Origin: Diplosphaera chodatii | Taxonomy: Eukaryota; Chlorophyta; Trebouxiophyceae; Prasiolales; Stichococcaceae | Assembly: GCA_032358165.1 (NCBI GenBank) | Contig: JAALGY010000008.1 | Span: 186,001 to 250,000, forward strand | Reading direction: 5' to 3' | Length of the DNA: 64,000 nucleotides | Shown here: piece by piece, positions 34,145-46,382 of the stretch | Layout of the letters: each line of letters begins with the position of its first letter | Position numbering within the stretch: the stretch's first letter is position 1 | The notes under the pieces: generated by a model | Told to the model about the DNA's origin: nothing | Database searches by the model: none | Seen by the model: the letters and a program-made list of their open reading frames with translations, nothing else | Made by a program: the position numbers and the translations under genes

Positions 34145-37100
34145 CTAGGAGGTGGGCCCCACCTGCATGCCGCCGCCGGCGGTGCTGGTGCGGACGGACG
34201 GCAGCGGGCGCTGGGCGGCGTCCGCTATGAAGTCGCGGATCAGCGGCTGGTCCCAGAAGGGCGCCTCCACCGACGGCTCCCGCGACGGCGGCCGGGGCTT
34301 GCGCTCTGCAAAACACAGGATGTCAGTTGCTGTGATGTGGTGTCCCGGGTGACACGGTATCCTCACTCGCTGGGCACGAGCTTCTGGAAGACAGCTGGAA
34401 ATATACTCGAGGGAAAGGGGTGTCATGTCATCGGTCCTGGCGTGGCGTTCTGCTGAGGTAAGGTGCTTTGCTTCCGACGCAACACACCTGCAGCGGCCTC
34501 CGGCGCGGCCGCCTCTGGCGGCGAGGTCGGCAGGCGGCCGGCGGCGGGCAGCGTGCCGGTGCTGCCGCGGGCGGCCGGCAGGCCGCCGCCGCTGGCAGCG
34601 CGCTGGGGCTGGACCGCCGCCGCCGCCGGCGCCGCCGCCTTCTGCGGCGCGGCGGGCGCCGCGGCGGCCGCGCGCTTGCTGATGAAGCCCACAGACGCCA
34701 GCTTGGTGGAGAGCGCCGAGGTGGAGTTGGAGCGCAGCTGGGGCACGGCGTCCTGCAGACACAAACACGGTTGTGGTCGGGAGAACAGTGACAGGCAATG
34801 TAGATCATCCCCACCACGTCAGGGCGTCACGACATTGCGGCATACCGAGGGTTGAGGGAGGCACTCGAGCTCACGGCCAGCAGCAGAACCAGAAAGGTGA
34901 GACTGTTGCAGTGGATCAATGGCGTGCTTGCCCAGCACTGCTGCTTCCACGCACCCTGGTGGCAGCGGCGGTGTCCGACATGCTGCCGCTGTTCTTGCGC
35001 ACGGGCGTGTCGCCGCCGCTGCTGCCGCCGCCGGGGGACACGTCGGGTTCGCTGCGCTGGCGCGGCGGCGTCTGCGCATGGGCAGGGTACTGGCTGCCCT
35101 CGGCCCAGGCCTGGGACTGCGCTGCGGCCGCCGGCTGGGCTGCCGCTGCGGGGTGGCCGTCGCTGGCGCTGCGCAGCTTGGGGATGCGGGCGGGGGCCTT
35201 GGCCGCTTCTGGCCCCGCTGCAGCGGCGGCGGCAGCCTTGGGGGGGCTGCGGCCGCCGGACCCTGCCAGCAGCTGCTCGCGGGACATGGTGCGGTGCAGG
35301 CGCCGCTGCGGGGTGGCCTGCTGGTGCTGCTGCTGGGTGGGCAGCGGCTGGTCGGGCGCCGTGGAGGCAGCGCCGCCTCGCAGGGCCATAGCTGGCGCTG
35401 CCTCTGTCGCGCCGGCCGCCGGCGCCCCAGGGTGGGCCGAGCCGGCGGCTGCAGGGAGGGGGTGCTTGGCAGCGGCTTTGCGGCCGCCAGGCAGGCGCCA
35501 GCCCAGCGTGGTGTCGGGCGACGACAGGTGGTCGTCCTCAGAGTCAGAGCGACCCTCCGGGGGCGGCGGCTGCTGCTGCGGTGCAGCCGCATCTGGCTTT
35601 GCTGCCGCTGTCGCGTGAGGCCCCGCGGCGAAAGCTGACACCACGCGCTGCTGTCCGACTGCTGCTGCCTGCTGGCCGGCGACGCCGCCGGCAGCGCCGA
35701 CGCCCTCGTCACTGGGCGCCGCCGGCGGCGCAGAGGTGGTGCGCAGCCCGGCGCCGGCGTTGGCGAACGTCAGCTTCGGCTGCTGCGCCGCGGCCGGCTC
35801 GCGGCCGCGGGCGCCGGCGACCGGGGACACGCCGAAGGCGCCGCCGCTGAGGCCGGCGGCGGCCGGCACCGAGGCGCTGGGCTGCGCGCGCGCCTGCCCG
35901 GCGTCGGGCGAGCCGGGGACGCTGCTGAGGGAGGGGTCGCCCACGTGCGTGTCGCGCGCCTTGGCCGGCAGCCACTTGCTGAGCAGCGCGCCTGCGCATG
36001 TGCGACACCTTTCTTCAGCTACGACTGCTGTTGTTTCCAGACGCTGTCTATGTTGCCTGACGGTGGACACGCCCAAATGCATATCCCTCTATATGCCCTG
36101 TCCAGTGTGCCCTACACACTCACGAGCACTGAAGGTTATGAGGCTTCCGATCACAGGACACTGCACAGCACGATCACCCAGCCCACCTGCCGAGCGCCAG
36201 GGGGGCGTGACAGCGCCGGCAGCGGCGAAGGCGGTCGCCATCTCGCCGGACAGCAGGCGTACGAGGGTGCGCAGGCGGGCGGGGGGGCCCGTGTACGCCT
36301 CCGGCACGCTCAGCAGCAGCTCGTCGTACCACGCCACCGTCTGCATGCAAAAGGACCACTGTTTACGTTGTGGATGCTAGAGGGTGCACAACGCCAGACT
36401 GTCCCTCCTGCCGTCTCTGGGGCCAGCGGGTATCAGAGGGAATATTCCGCCATACCGCAGGCACTACAGCGTCAAGTAACTACTTGCGTGCTCACAGGCA
36501 CAAGGATTATATTTGCTCAGCACACAGTGCAAGCATGGGCTACCACTGCTCACCTGTGGAATGTCAAACTGCTCACGGAAGCGGGGGTCAACGATGTACT
36601 CTGTGCGGCCGCCGTAGGCATAGCCGTCCGCCGGCCCCGACACCACCAGGAACTCGTGGCTGAGGTGCTTGAACGCAGACACGCCAGAGCCGCCGCCTGT
36701 GGCGTGTGGTGACACAGCTCAGTGCATGCACTGTGCACGGTCTGCATGCAAGAAAGCCAACACCGCGACATGCTGACCAAGCTAGCATGGGCTACCGCAA
36801 ACCAGCACGCGGACCTCGCCTACCTAGAGCTGTCCGCAGGGTGACGTCGTAGCCAACGCCCGCGAGGCGGCTGGCCAGGATCACCACATCGGCACGCCCC
36901 TCCTCCTCCAGGGTGGCCGCATGATAGTAGCGCGCATCGCGGGCAAGCTGCACCAAGTAATCCCGCAGATTGAGGTGGGCTGGGCAACAACACCTACACG
37001 CCTGCACTGTGAGGCAGAATCGTACCAGCCGAACGGCCTGGTGTGTTCCGACATATTGGGCTGCAGCAGCCGGTTGAGCACGCAGAGCGATGCTGCATCA

Positions 37101-38389
37101 ACGACTGCAGCATTGCTGGCGCCCCTCAGCGGCTGCTGCCACAGGTGCTGCATGCATGCAAATAGACAAACTGCATGCATTCACTACTGCCCATTCCAAA
37201 AGCAGTCGCACCCTGGCCTCGAAGCTGGTCTCCGGCTGCGTCAGGGCATCCAGGCGGTTCAGCGTCGCGTGCAGGTCCCGCTGCGGCGGCGGCGCCTTGG
37301 GCCGCAGCACATCCCGCCCGTCAATCTGCAGCGCAGCCGTAGCACCCGCTAAGTAAGCTGATCGGTCAGCCTCTAGAAGAAGCTCTCTGCCCGCTGTGAG
37401 TAGTCTTTGACCTGATTGGGCTGACTAGGGGTCGGGCACCTACGCCTGATTGGAGAAGGAAAGATGCGGGGCCCAGGATGATAGGAGGTTTGGCATACGT
37501 GTCCAGGCGCTTCTGGAGCCCCGGCAGCCGGCCGAGCGACGGCGGCGGGATCGCGACGGTGTTGCAACCGCCGATCGACGATGATCACGATGCTGCTTCG
37601 CAGACAGGTGGCCGGTACGAAAGGCGGTGAATTCGATAAGGTGGTGATGCGGTCACAGCTTCGCCCCACTGCGGGCGGCTGACTGGGAGCGCAACAGAAT
37701 GCTGCCAAGCCGCGGTCGGAAGTACATGCTGACAAGGAACGACTGGCGTGCAATTAGAGTGCGCAGTCCATGCGTGTCGTGATACTCTACGATCCTGGTG
37801 AGGCCTGTGTCGCCGCGGAAGTTGAAAAACCGACACGTGCGACGGCTGGAAAAGCGTGACAAGGCCAGCTTGCTATAACAGTCCAGCGGCTGTGAGCTCG
37901 CACGAGGCATTTAGATCAATAGTACAGCAACAGGAGAGTGTGCCGGTGGCACATGCAGCACCACACGCCCGAAACCGGTATTTGAAGACGTCACGGGTCG
38001 GGCCCGTGTCATTCACGCTACCGATGTTATGAGCGTCTCAGACTGCCTATGGATCATGCGACGACACAGGAGACTGCAAGCTGCTCACTCGGACTCATGC
38101 CGAGGCACGGCAGCTGGCGGCAGCACGCATGGCATATGCACGGTGCCCGAATTTGATACTATGCGCATCTGGCAGGATCCCAGGAAACCGCGGCCACGGC
38201 CGCGTGCCTCACCTCAAGCTGGAACAGCAGGGACTGGGACGCCGCCAGGGGCGTGGCTGATACAGCGTGGGCCACAGCCGTTGACATTTGACTACTGCGG
38301 TGGCTGCTGTTGGGCTGCGGACTGCTGGCGCGGCGGGCTGCACGGGATGCTACAGAGGCGGGAGGCCGGCACAGGCTACGAAATGCCAT
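34145..38389 (-). CDS. DUF506 (PDDEXK_6) protein with a long low-complexity C-terminal tail
   Basis: Well supported exons: 36696-36554, 36340-36187, 35991-34955, 34752-34488, 34305-34145, preceded by one ending at 36824. Tentative 5' exons: 38389-38213 (MAFRSLCRPPASVASRAARR..., an organelle-presequence-like start), 37325-37212 and one from 37147; the join into the exon ending at 36824 is not resolved. DUF506 marks: DVVILASRLAGVGYDVTLRT, FLVVSGPADGYAYG, YIVDPRFREQFDIPQ, LPEAYTG-like VPEAYTGPPARLRTLVRLL, AGAVTPPWR and LLSKWLPAK. The family is nuclease-like in fold but uncharacterised; plant members are stress- and root-related. Unusually, about 480 Ala/Pro/Ser/Gln-rich residues follow, ending in an orderly segment (PFWDQPLIRDFIADAAQRP). 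Confidence 0.75.
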
Positions 38390-38882
38390 GCCCGGGCGCA
38401 GGGACCGTGCCCTGGGTGTTCCGAAGTCAACGCATTGGACTTTTCAGTTCAGTTGGCTGCCCGAGGTCACAATGGAGGCTGCCTGGACACGTAGGCACAC
38501 TGGCAATAATGAGATGGTATATGGAGGAGTCCGAGGAGGGATACGACGTTCAGGAAGCGCTGTGCAATGGGAGGACTGTCGCCCTGTCACGCGGGAAGCT
38601 CAGTGCTGGTGGCTGCGTGCACGTGCCGCGTAAACCTAACTTTTCTCAAGTACTGCACCTCGCGGTCTCTGAGACTTTGACTGCCGCGGAATAAAACCCT
38701 GGCTACGCAACAGCCAGTAGCTGGCCACCAGTAAGATCACATCATCCAGAGTCAGAGTCAGAGTCACTCCAATCGGGCGCGAACAACTTCCGACACCAGG
38801 TGGAAGTCTGCAGGTCAAATCAGTGTACCTCCACCTGTGTGCATGATCCATCAACAACAGCAGGGCGATCGCATGGTGGGGC
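38390..38882. promoter_or_regulatory. Divergent region, DUF506 / PIG-H
   Basis: About 490 bp between the proposed starts. The plus-strand open frame that crosses it (38029-38694) shows no protein family and reads antisense to the proposed first DUF506 exon. Confidence 0.35.
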
Positions 38883-40060
38883 ATGCGCCAGCATAGTCAC
38901 CGGCAGACGCCACAGATCGTGCAGGACTGCGGCGGCCTGCGCCTGGCAGTGGCTCACCACGACAGCCAGACCGTGGTCTTCACACTTCGCGTGATCGGAC
39001 GCTCACCAACTGGCATCGCGACTGCCGTAGTACTGCTACTGGCCCTGCTGGTGGGGTTCAAGCACACACCCACTCGATCCGGTTTGAACCCAGAGTCGCT
39101 GCAACTTGGCGGGCCCTTGCCGGAGTCACACTCATCAAGGCAGATTTGATGTTTCATGATCGTGCTCGTTGCTCGCATGCGCTGCAGGGATTGGTCTGTC
39201 TGAAAGGTTCCAGGGCCAGTCAGGTGAAGCCTCACAGCATGTGCAGCTCAGCACGCACATGTTCCCAGCAAAAGTAAATGCAGAAAATATCTGCAGCGTA
39301 GGTCCATGCGAGACGTTATTTTTGACGAGCCTTGCACGCAGGCCGCGCTGGCAGCGGCGGCAGCGGCTGGTGTGGCGCTGTGGGCTGCAACAGTCGTCGA
39401 GGAGGCGCTGACCGCCGTGCAAGGCCTGGGCGTGGTGCTGAGCGCCCGGCGGCGGTGCTGGCGGCGGCCGGCCAGCACCTTTGTGCCGGCCGAGCGCATC
39501 CGCCATGTGGTCATCAACGAGGTGCTGCGCTGCATGCATTTGCGGGTTGCCTGCCCAGGCAACCTTGACCGAGACTGCCAGCAACGTACCTGGCCGCAAC
39601 ATCTGCCGGGAGAGCAGGTCGGAATCTCGCTGGGAGCAGCTGACAGGCTGACATGCTGCCGATGAGTATGCCGCTGGGGCATCCTGCAATCGGCGGCAGC
39701 GGAGAGAGTGCTTGAGGGGCAGGCTTTGCTCAGAACCAGGTTCACAGCGCTGATGGGTGGCTGCCGTGCGGCGCAGGGCGTGGGCGCGTCGCGGGTGACG
39801 TGCTATCTGGCGTTCATGGTGGAGGGCAGCGATCGGCTGGAGGTCGCGTTCCCGCGCCTGCTGCCCCGGCTGCCGCTGCTGACGCCGGTGGGTTGCCCAG
39901 CTGTTGGCGTCAGAGTCTGGCACCAACCATGGGTTTTGTGCTGCTGTTGAACATAAGAGGTGACGTGTTGACCTTATCATGATAGCATTCCCCGCAGGTG
40001 TATCAGCAGCTGCATGCGAGGCTGGGTGGTGGTGGTAGCATCGCTGAGGTTGCAGAGTGA
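38883..40060 (+). CDS. PIGH: PIG-H, GPI-GlcNAc transferase subunit
   Basis: Four exons: 38883-39050, 39342-39545, 39777-39887, 39998-40060; 181 residues, close to the usual about 190, with all introns phase 0. N-terminal hydrophobic hairpin: TAVVLLLALL joined to ALAAAAAAGVALWA. The PIG-H domain follows: EEALTAVQGLGVVL, FVPAERIRHVVINEVLR, VTCYLAFMVEG and LEVAFPRLLPRLPLLTPVYQ. PIG-H works with PIG-A, -C, -P, -Q and -Y at the ER to transfer GlcNAc to phosphatidylinositol, the first step of GPI-anchor synthesis; the three GPI-anchored proteins at the left end of this window are examples of its clients. The start ATG at 38883 could be preceded by another exon. Confidence 0.88.
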
Positions 40061-40616
40061 CCAGCAGCAGGGTGTGCGATCCTTTCTTTGTCGTGTTGCG
40101 GACTGCACGCTGTGATAGCTGCTCAGCTAGCTGAGCGCCCATAACAGGAGTGAAGCGTCCACAATATGTGTACTGTTCAGATCAGCCATGCTTGTGAAAA
40201 GTGTCACCTGATCTATTCCTAGCACCGTGGCTGCGAGGACAACACTGCGCAGGCATAGGCGCTTGACCCTTCAAACACCCACGTACAGTCAACGAGCGCA
40301 AGGGCTGCACAGCTTGTGGGGTGCCTGAACGAGAGCGCAATACCTCGCCTCAGCAGCCCATTCCTGACTGCCCAGCAGATCTGACCTCCGTTGGGTTGCC
40401 TCTGCCTCGGAGTCATGGCCGCCATTCCCATCACGTGTACAGCGAGGATGTGGAGGCTGCCCTGTAGGCCCTGTCCGCCCTCAGCCCTGCCGCCCGCAGC
40501 GCAGCCGAATCGGCGCGCCACGCCGCCCCGCTGCCTGCGGCACTGATATAACAATCCTGCTGCATGATGGCTTGAACCTGACGTTCGCAAAGCACTCTCT
40601 GACAAGCAGCTGCCCG
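40061..40616. other. Convergent 3' region, PIG-H / PSMG1
   Basis: About 560 bp between two stop codons facing each other. No exon or element was supported. Confidence 0.4.
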
Positions 40617-42312
40617 TCAGCCGCAGCCCGCAGGCCAGCTTGCGTGGGCACGCTTGCGGCGCTGTCGGCAGTCGCCCGGCGCCTGTGAAGCCGTCAGCAA
40701 GCGGGTGGGCTCACCGTCTGCAGCGCCGGCGCGCAGCAGCTGCTCCACGGCGCGGGCCAAACCCTGGAGGAGGGGCGCGTCCGGCACCGCGCCCATCTGC
40801 ACGCCCACCAGCGCCGTCGCGGGCTGCTGCCGCACCTGCGGGGCAGCAGGAAGCGGTAGGAGGGCTACGTGTGAGATGCTGTCGTAGCGGCTGTGTGAGA
40901 TGCTGTCGTAGCGGCTGCCAAAGCAGCAGTGTGGGAGTGCAGCTAGCAGCGCAGCTGGCAGCGCTGAGGCATCTATACACAGGGAGTGACGCATATGGCT
41001 GCTGTTGCTGCTGGTGCTGCTGCTGCTGCCACACCGTGTGCTGCAAAACCTGCAACGTGCCTGGAACTACACGTCTCATTGGTGCTGCCGACCCCAAGTT
41101 AGTCTCCGAATGCACCACACAAGCTTGCCTGGCAGTGACTAACGACGGCGGCTGCGAGGCCCGACAGCAGGTTGCCGGATGGCAGCGGCGGCGGCATGGC
41201 TGCGCCCCCTGCGGAACCACTACTTCCTCCTGCTGCGCCGTCTGCCGCCGCAGGCTGGGCAGCATGCTGCGCTGATGCTGCTGATGTTGGGACCGTGAAC
41301 ACCAGCACGTCGTTGGCCGCATCGCCGCCGCCGCGGTACTGGTTTGCCTGCAAAGCACACGGCATTGTGATGGTTCTCAGCAGCCATGGGGGGAGGGCTC
41401 TCCGCATTTGCTGGAAGCCTCGCCGTCTGCTCGCTGGGTTTGTGCATTCGAAAGCGCTTCAATACAGCCGATACAGGCGATTGTGCGGCGTGACTCGTGC
41501 AGGGCCCTGCTGCTGAGACAGAGCGCCGCCTTCACATGTAGACTGACCGGCATGGTGGAGACTACAAGAGCCTGGCGCGGCTGCAGCGCTTCAAAGAGCC
41601 CGTGTGTCCAGGCCCATGCGCGTTCTGGATGCACCGCACGGCTGCAGCTGACCAGCAGCGTGTCACTGTGGGCCGCGTCCGCTGCTCCGGCGCTGCCATT
41701 CGAGGTGCCGTTGCCGCAGCTCATGCTGCCATTGCCGCGCACAGCAGCTTGCGACAGCTGGAAGATTGCCGCTGAGTGGGCGTCGAGCTCGCTGCGGCGC
41801 AGGCCTCCCTCAGCTGCCGGGAGCTCAGCCAACTTGATGCTGCCGACCTCCTGCGACGCAAACACCGCAGGCACATCCCTACAATACATTTGCTTTCGGC
41901 CTTTGCATATGTCAGAGGAGATGTTCGTGCACAGATGAAGTCAAGCGCGTGTCTACCGTGGACTCACCTCTTTGTTGGGGAGGCAGCACTCGCAGAGCAT
42001 GGCTGCTGCTGGGCCCTCCGCAATGACCTGTAGTCCGAGTAGTTGACACAAGGTTGTCACCTTGGCAGCGCGCACAGCTCCATCATACATGCATGCAAGC
42101 TTTAGCGTCCTTTTCATCTTTCACCACAGATGGTACCTAGGTTCTGACATCACGGAGCGTCTTACCAGCATGGCTGGCAGCGCCGCGTCACCCTGTAGAC
42201 TGACGGCTGGCGGTTGTGTGAAGGCGGTTCCGAGGCCGTTGGCTACCGCATCCGTTTCTTCATCTTCTACAGCGCTACGCGATGCGTCATCGCCAGTGAT
42301 AGGATCCTCCAT
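40617..42312 (-). CDS. PSMG1: Proteasome assembly chaperone 1 (PAC1/PSMG1)
   Basis: Five exons, all phase 0: 42312-42166, 42027-41968, 41850-41536, 41347-41129, 40835-40617; 319 residues. The acidic start (MEDPITGDDASRS...) leads to VIAEGPAAAMLCEC, EVGSIKLAELP, VSCSRAVHPERAWAWTHGLF, LVVSTMPV, the diagnostic LPSGNLLSGLAAAVVSHCQ (human: LPAAVLSYCQ), and VRQQPATALVGVQMG. PAC1 pairs with PAC2 to guide alpha-ring assembly of the 20S proteasome in the cytosol. Sequence conservation in this family is low, so the call rests on the ordered blocks and the spacing. The exon ending at 41129 is followed by a strong GC donor (CAG, then GCAAGC). Asn/Gly/Ala-rich inserts lengthen it relative to animals. Confidence 0.8.
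40869..40916. repeat. Tandem duplication of 24 bp in a PSMG1 intron
   Basis: Two perfect copies of a 24-mer beginning GTGTGAGATGCTGTCGTAGC lie head to tail at 40869-40892 and 40893-40916. Confidence 0.85.
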
Positions 42313-42939
42313 TTCCGGGTGCAGGTGTCTTACTGGTGTGATCTGGTGCAGATGCTGCAATGACTGCCTGCTGCAAACGGGAGCTGCACAGCGACGGCAC
42401 CTTTGAAGCAACCACACTCAATCGGATCAAAGAGGACGGGAGCGCTGCGCAAACCATGTGAATGGCTAAATGGCGTGACAGAGTGTGCTGACACCCGCGC
42501 CACCTCAGCAGCTGACAAAGTCAACAAGTGCAAAGCCCCATGCATGAGGTGTTTCATCTGTTCAGCAGCAGGAATCAATCAGCAGGAACTGCAAAGTTTT
42601 CTGTATCCAAGAGGATGCGAATGTGTCAATCAATATTCATACTTTCTTGCTAAGGCGCAGGATGCACCAAAGCCGCATGGCCGCCAAGCAGCAGCCCAAT
42701 GATTTACTCCCTTCATGCTGATGTCAGAGCCGGCCAGGGCTGTTGTCCTTGACCCCTTCGAGCTTCCTAACCTCTTTGCCGAGGTCCTGCATCGGCAAGT
42801 GGCAGGCGGACGCACATCAGCTGGCATCACAACATCATGCTGACTTCATTACTGCCATCGCCCTGAGTCATGCATCCAGCAGATACTGCATCATGACCGC
42901 CATATGCTGCTGCCAGATGGCTTTGCAATGCCCGTGCTG
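42313..42939. other. Intergenic, between two minus-strand genes
   Basis: About 630 bp, relatively less GC-rich at 42500-42680. It should contain the PSMG1 promoter and the NDUFAF5 3' UTR. No exon was supported. Confidence 0.4.
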
Positions 42940-45900
42940 TCAGACACGCTTGGTCACCTCGAACGAGGCGCTGGCGCTGCCGCGGCGGGCAGCTCGCTGC
43001 TGCGAGGAATGTGGTGACCACCCTGTGAGGTAGATCACCTGCATGTTCGGCAAGGACACGCGCATCAAGCAGCGCAGGCAGGCAAACAGCCGTGATGAGG
43101 TGAACCGGGACTAGAATGACAGCAACAATTGCACTCCACCCGGTCTTTCCTGCACCTGGAAGGTGGCGGGGACACTGTCGTCGGGTTCGCCAAACATCTC
43201 CCGGTACTTTGCGGTGGTGAGCGCTGCTGTGTCCCGCCTGCGCGCCAGGAGGCAACCGCTTGGGCAGCCAAGCCCGGCAGCTTCGCTTGTTGTTACCAAA
43301 ACTCGCACAGTAGTGCAGGGTTGGGCTCGCAATTCTTCAGCATCTGTGTTTGCAGCCTGGAGTGCGCACCTGACGCTCGGGCGAGCCCTGTGCACCGCAT
43401 TCTGCTCGCCCATGGCCTGCAATCGATGCACGCATGTCAGCGATACCGACGTTGCTGCACACAGTGATGTGATGTGGTTTGATGAGCGACTGGACTCTGC
43501 AGAACCAGCTGCTGCAGGGCTGTGGACGTCTGCTGCTGATGGTACGCACCCGCAGGTGCCTGACCAGGCGCATTGGGTCAGTGTATCGCATGATGATGTC
43601 ATCCACGTCGACGGCAGGGATGGTCAGCCCAGCCCGTGTGAGCAGGTTGCCGGCATCCCGCACCTGCACCAAACCAGGCTGGACGCAGTCGAAAGCTGTT
43701 GGTGGGTGGAGTAGCGGCTTTTCGGTGGTAACCGGCTTGCCAGGCACTCGCACATCTGCGCAGCAACCGTCGAACGCAGACCATGGACAGGCTGAAGACA
43801 GGCTGAAGACTGCTGGGCGGTTGCATGCAATCAGACCTGGGCCAGTGGCGAGATGCGAGGCGACACGCCGTTCTCGAGCTCCTGCTCTGCCAGCGCGCAC
43901 GCGATGCGCAGCTCCTGCAGACGCAGGGATCCACTGCTCAGCATGCAATGACACTGGCTGTGTCTGACGTGAGCAGGGTGTCTTCAATGCACAGCATGTG
44001 CAGCCGACACGACGACCGGGCCAGCAGGCGTCCAGGCAGGTGGGAAGGAACTGAACCCTGAGACCTGAAGGCTCTCGCCGCCCAGCAGTGCGCCAAGGAA
44101 CAGGCCATCCGGCTTCAGCGCCCGCCGGCACTGCGTCAGCGCCCCCTGTAGCACGCACACGGCAGGCCAGCTTGAGATTCCCTAGCCCATCGGAGTCCAT
44201 TCCCGAGAGTCCTCAGTCTGCTTGACTGTGCTGACCAAACCCATCCGTGCCGGGCCTGATGTTCACGAAAATTTGAAGCCTGCGCTGTTGGCCCGCATGT
44301 AGCTCCCCACCAGGTGGCTTCAGGGTGGAGAACTGTTCTGCAGGCCATGCTGGTGTCCTTGCCGGTTTTACGCCGCGCGCACAAGAGCTTTCGTGCCGCA
44401 CCAAGATTCCGGAAGGCTGTGCGTTTCGAGATATAGCCTGGCTTTCAATAGCAGAGCTTTTGGGGTGCTGCAGGCTGTCCAGTGCGAGTTGACCTCACCG
44501 GCAGGTCGTTGATCCAGTGCAGGCCGAGCGGGCAGATGATGACTGCAGAGTCAAACGGCAAGGAGCAGCTTATGAACCCGGCTGGAGTCTTTACCTTTGG
44601 CAATCATGCTCTCTGATTAGCTGAAAAGACGTTTTGTTCAACCAAAACTACGCATAAACACACCCACCGTCCAGGCTGCCATCTGTCAGCGGGAGGCACT
44701 CCTCGTCAGCCTGAACATACTGCACCTGCGCCCCATGACGCACCAGTGTCAATGAACCTTCGGGACTGGTGCACTTATATAGGGTTTGACCCATCCTACA
44801 CTGATGAATGGCAGGCACCTGTGGCATTGCCGTGTCTGGGGCAGCGGCCCTCTGCTCCTCCTGCACGACGCAGCACAGCTTGGCATGTTGACAAAGCCTT
44901 GCGTGATATCGTGCGTGAAAGAGCGTCAGCGGATAAGAGCTGGATGGTTCACAGTGTCAAGCACAGCGGCTGCATCATGCCCAAAGCGCCACCTGCAGTT
45001 GCTGCGCCCGGTGCAGCATGTCCCGCGATGTGTCCAGCAGGAGCACCTCCCGAATGCCAGACCGGCCGCCCGCCAGCCGTCTGAGCACATTCTCGCCTGC
45101 AGGAACGGGCTGCAGCCGCCGCCTCAGAACGGCATCAGAACGGCAGACGCCAGCAGCAGCCAGCTGCTGATGCATGCATGTTCATGTTCACATGGCCGCA
45201 CAGTCAACAGTATGGGCTGCCGACCTGCGCCATTAATGACGGCGGCAGTCGGAAACAAGCGCTTGCAGTCGGCAAGGCGGTCGACCAGGCCCTCGGCAAT
45301 CGCTTCCTGCATGTAAAGCGGCAGCAGGGTTTGCGACATGCCGCAGCAAGCGCTCGCCGCACTGTGATGGAGTGCTAAAGTACGCATGTGACCCAGCTGA
45401 TTCTCCTGTCAATGCATGTCCTGCTGAAACGATCTGCACTGCGTGAGCTTAGTGGCGTGGGAGCTCACAAGCAAGGGATCATCAGGTGCCTGCAGCCGTG
45501 CCGCTCGGTCTCTGTGCACCCGCTTCAACTCCCTGCACTGCATTGACGCAACGATCATGCGAGCTCCTGGATGCGACACGCAAAGGATCCAGCAGCGTTT
45601 CCGGTGAGCACAGTTGGATAGGACATGCATCTTAACCCAAATGGCACCACCTATCGAAGATTTCAGCAGGCGCTGAATTGGGCGATGCGATGGTGGCCAG
45701 GCCACGGCTGCAATGCCCAGTGCTCCCAGCTATTGTGGTTGATGAAGCGCTGTTCGCATTGGGCAGAGGGGCCAGTGGCGCTGTGAAGCTGCTGAGCTGC
45801 AGGAACTGCTGCGGGTTGCAGGGGCCGCCCGGTGCAGCATATGCGCTGTTTTTTGCCGCAATCTGTTGCAGGGCCGCAGCGGCTGTGGCCAGGCTCCCAC

Positions 45901-45943
45901 AACCGAGCCTGGACGCATACCCGGGCAGCCGGAGGAACAGCAT
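42940..45943 (-). CDS. NDUFAF5: NDUFAF5-like complex I assembly factor (mitochondrial methyltransferase fold)
   Basis: Twelve exons: 45943-45651, 45532-45469, 45306-45225, 45096-44993, 44725-44668, 44542-44499, 44145-44065, 43914-43837, 43663-43550, 43416-43370, 43237-43156, 43038-42940; 381 residues, all phases agree. About 95 residues of presequence ([18 protein letters not shown]...) precede [19 protein letters not shown]. Then [20 protein letters not shown] (divergent SAM motif I), [115 protein letters not shown] and VIYLTGW. The mammalian enzyme hydroxylates an arginine of NDUFS7 in the mitochondrial matrix. The usual DLGCG glycines read NGAGEN here, weakening SAM binding as a methyltransferase. 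Confidence 0.92.
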
Positions 45944-46382
45944 TGCACGAAAGCAGCGGTTATTGCCAGACCTTCAGTGCAAAACGCAGGCCAGAGTGGC
46001 AAGCTGTGCAACTTGCAATCTGGTTGCTCACTGCCAGCTGCAGTCAGCAACAAGATGAATCAAATATCATCTGCGAGTGACTGCGCAGTGGAAAAGAACG
46101 AATGAGATCAACGAGTCCACAATGCTCAGGCCTGTGGGACATTTCATGTTTGCATGCAGCGTGTGCTCAGCTTCACATCAGAAGCCGGCCCACGCACTGT
46201 CGTGATACGTGCAAGAGCCATCATCTGCATGTACAGCATTCGTTTGTGATTGGCATCGGGCATGTCCAGTGGCGAGTTGGGCAGCGGATCCAGCACTGCG
46301 CACCCATTGCCTACAGGACCTGCAGCAAAGAGCAAGGAGGAGGCGCTAGAAGCCTGCATTCTTGAACACAGTGAGCTGTGTC
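45944..46382. promoter_or_regulatory. Divergent promoter region, NDUFAF5 / CX9C gene
   Basis: About 440 bp between two genes that both look mitochondrial. No named promoter element was identified. Confidence 0.4.

Noticed and set aside
37653..37910. 85-codon minus-strand open frame inside the proposed first DUF506 intron
   Set aside because: No usable splice sites in the matching phase and no family resemblance.
38029..38694. 221-codon plus-strand open frame
   Set aside because: Mixed codon use, no domain, antisense to a better-supported minus-strand exon; does not join to PIG-H in phase.
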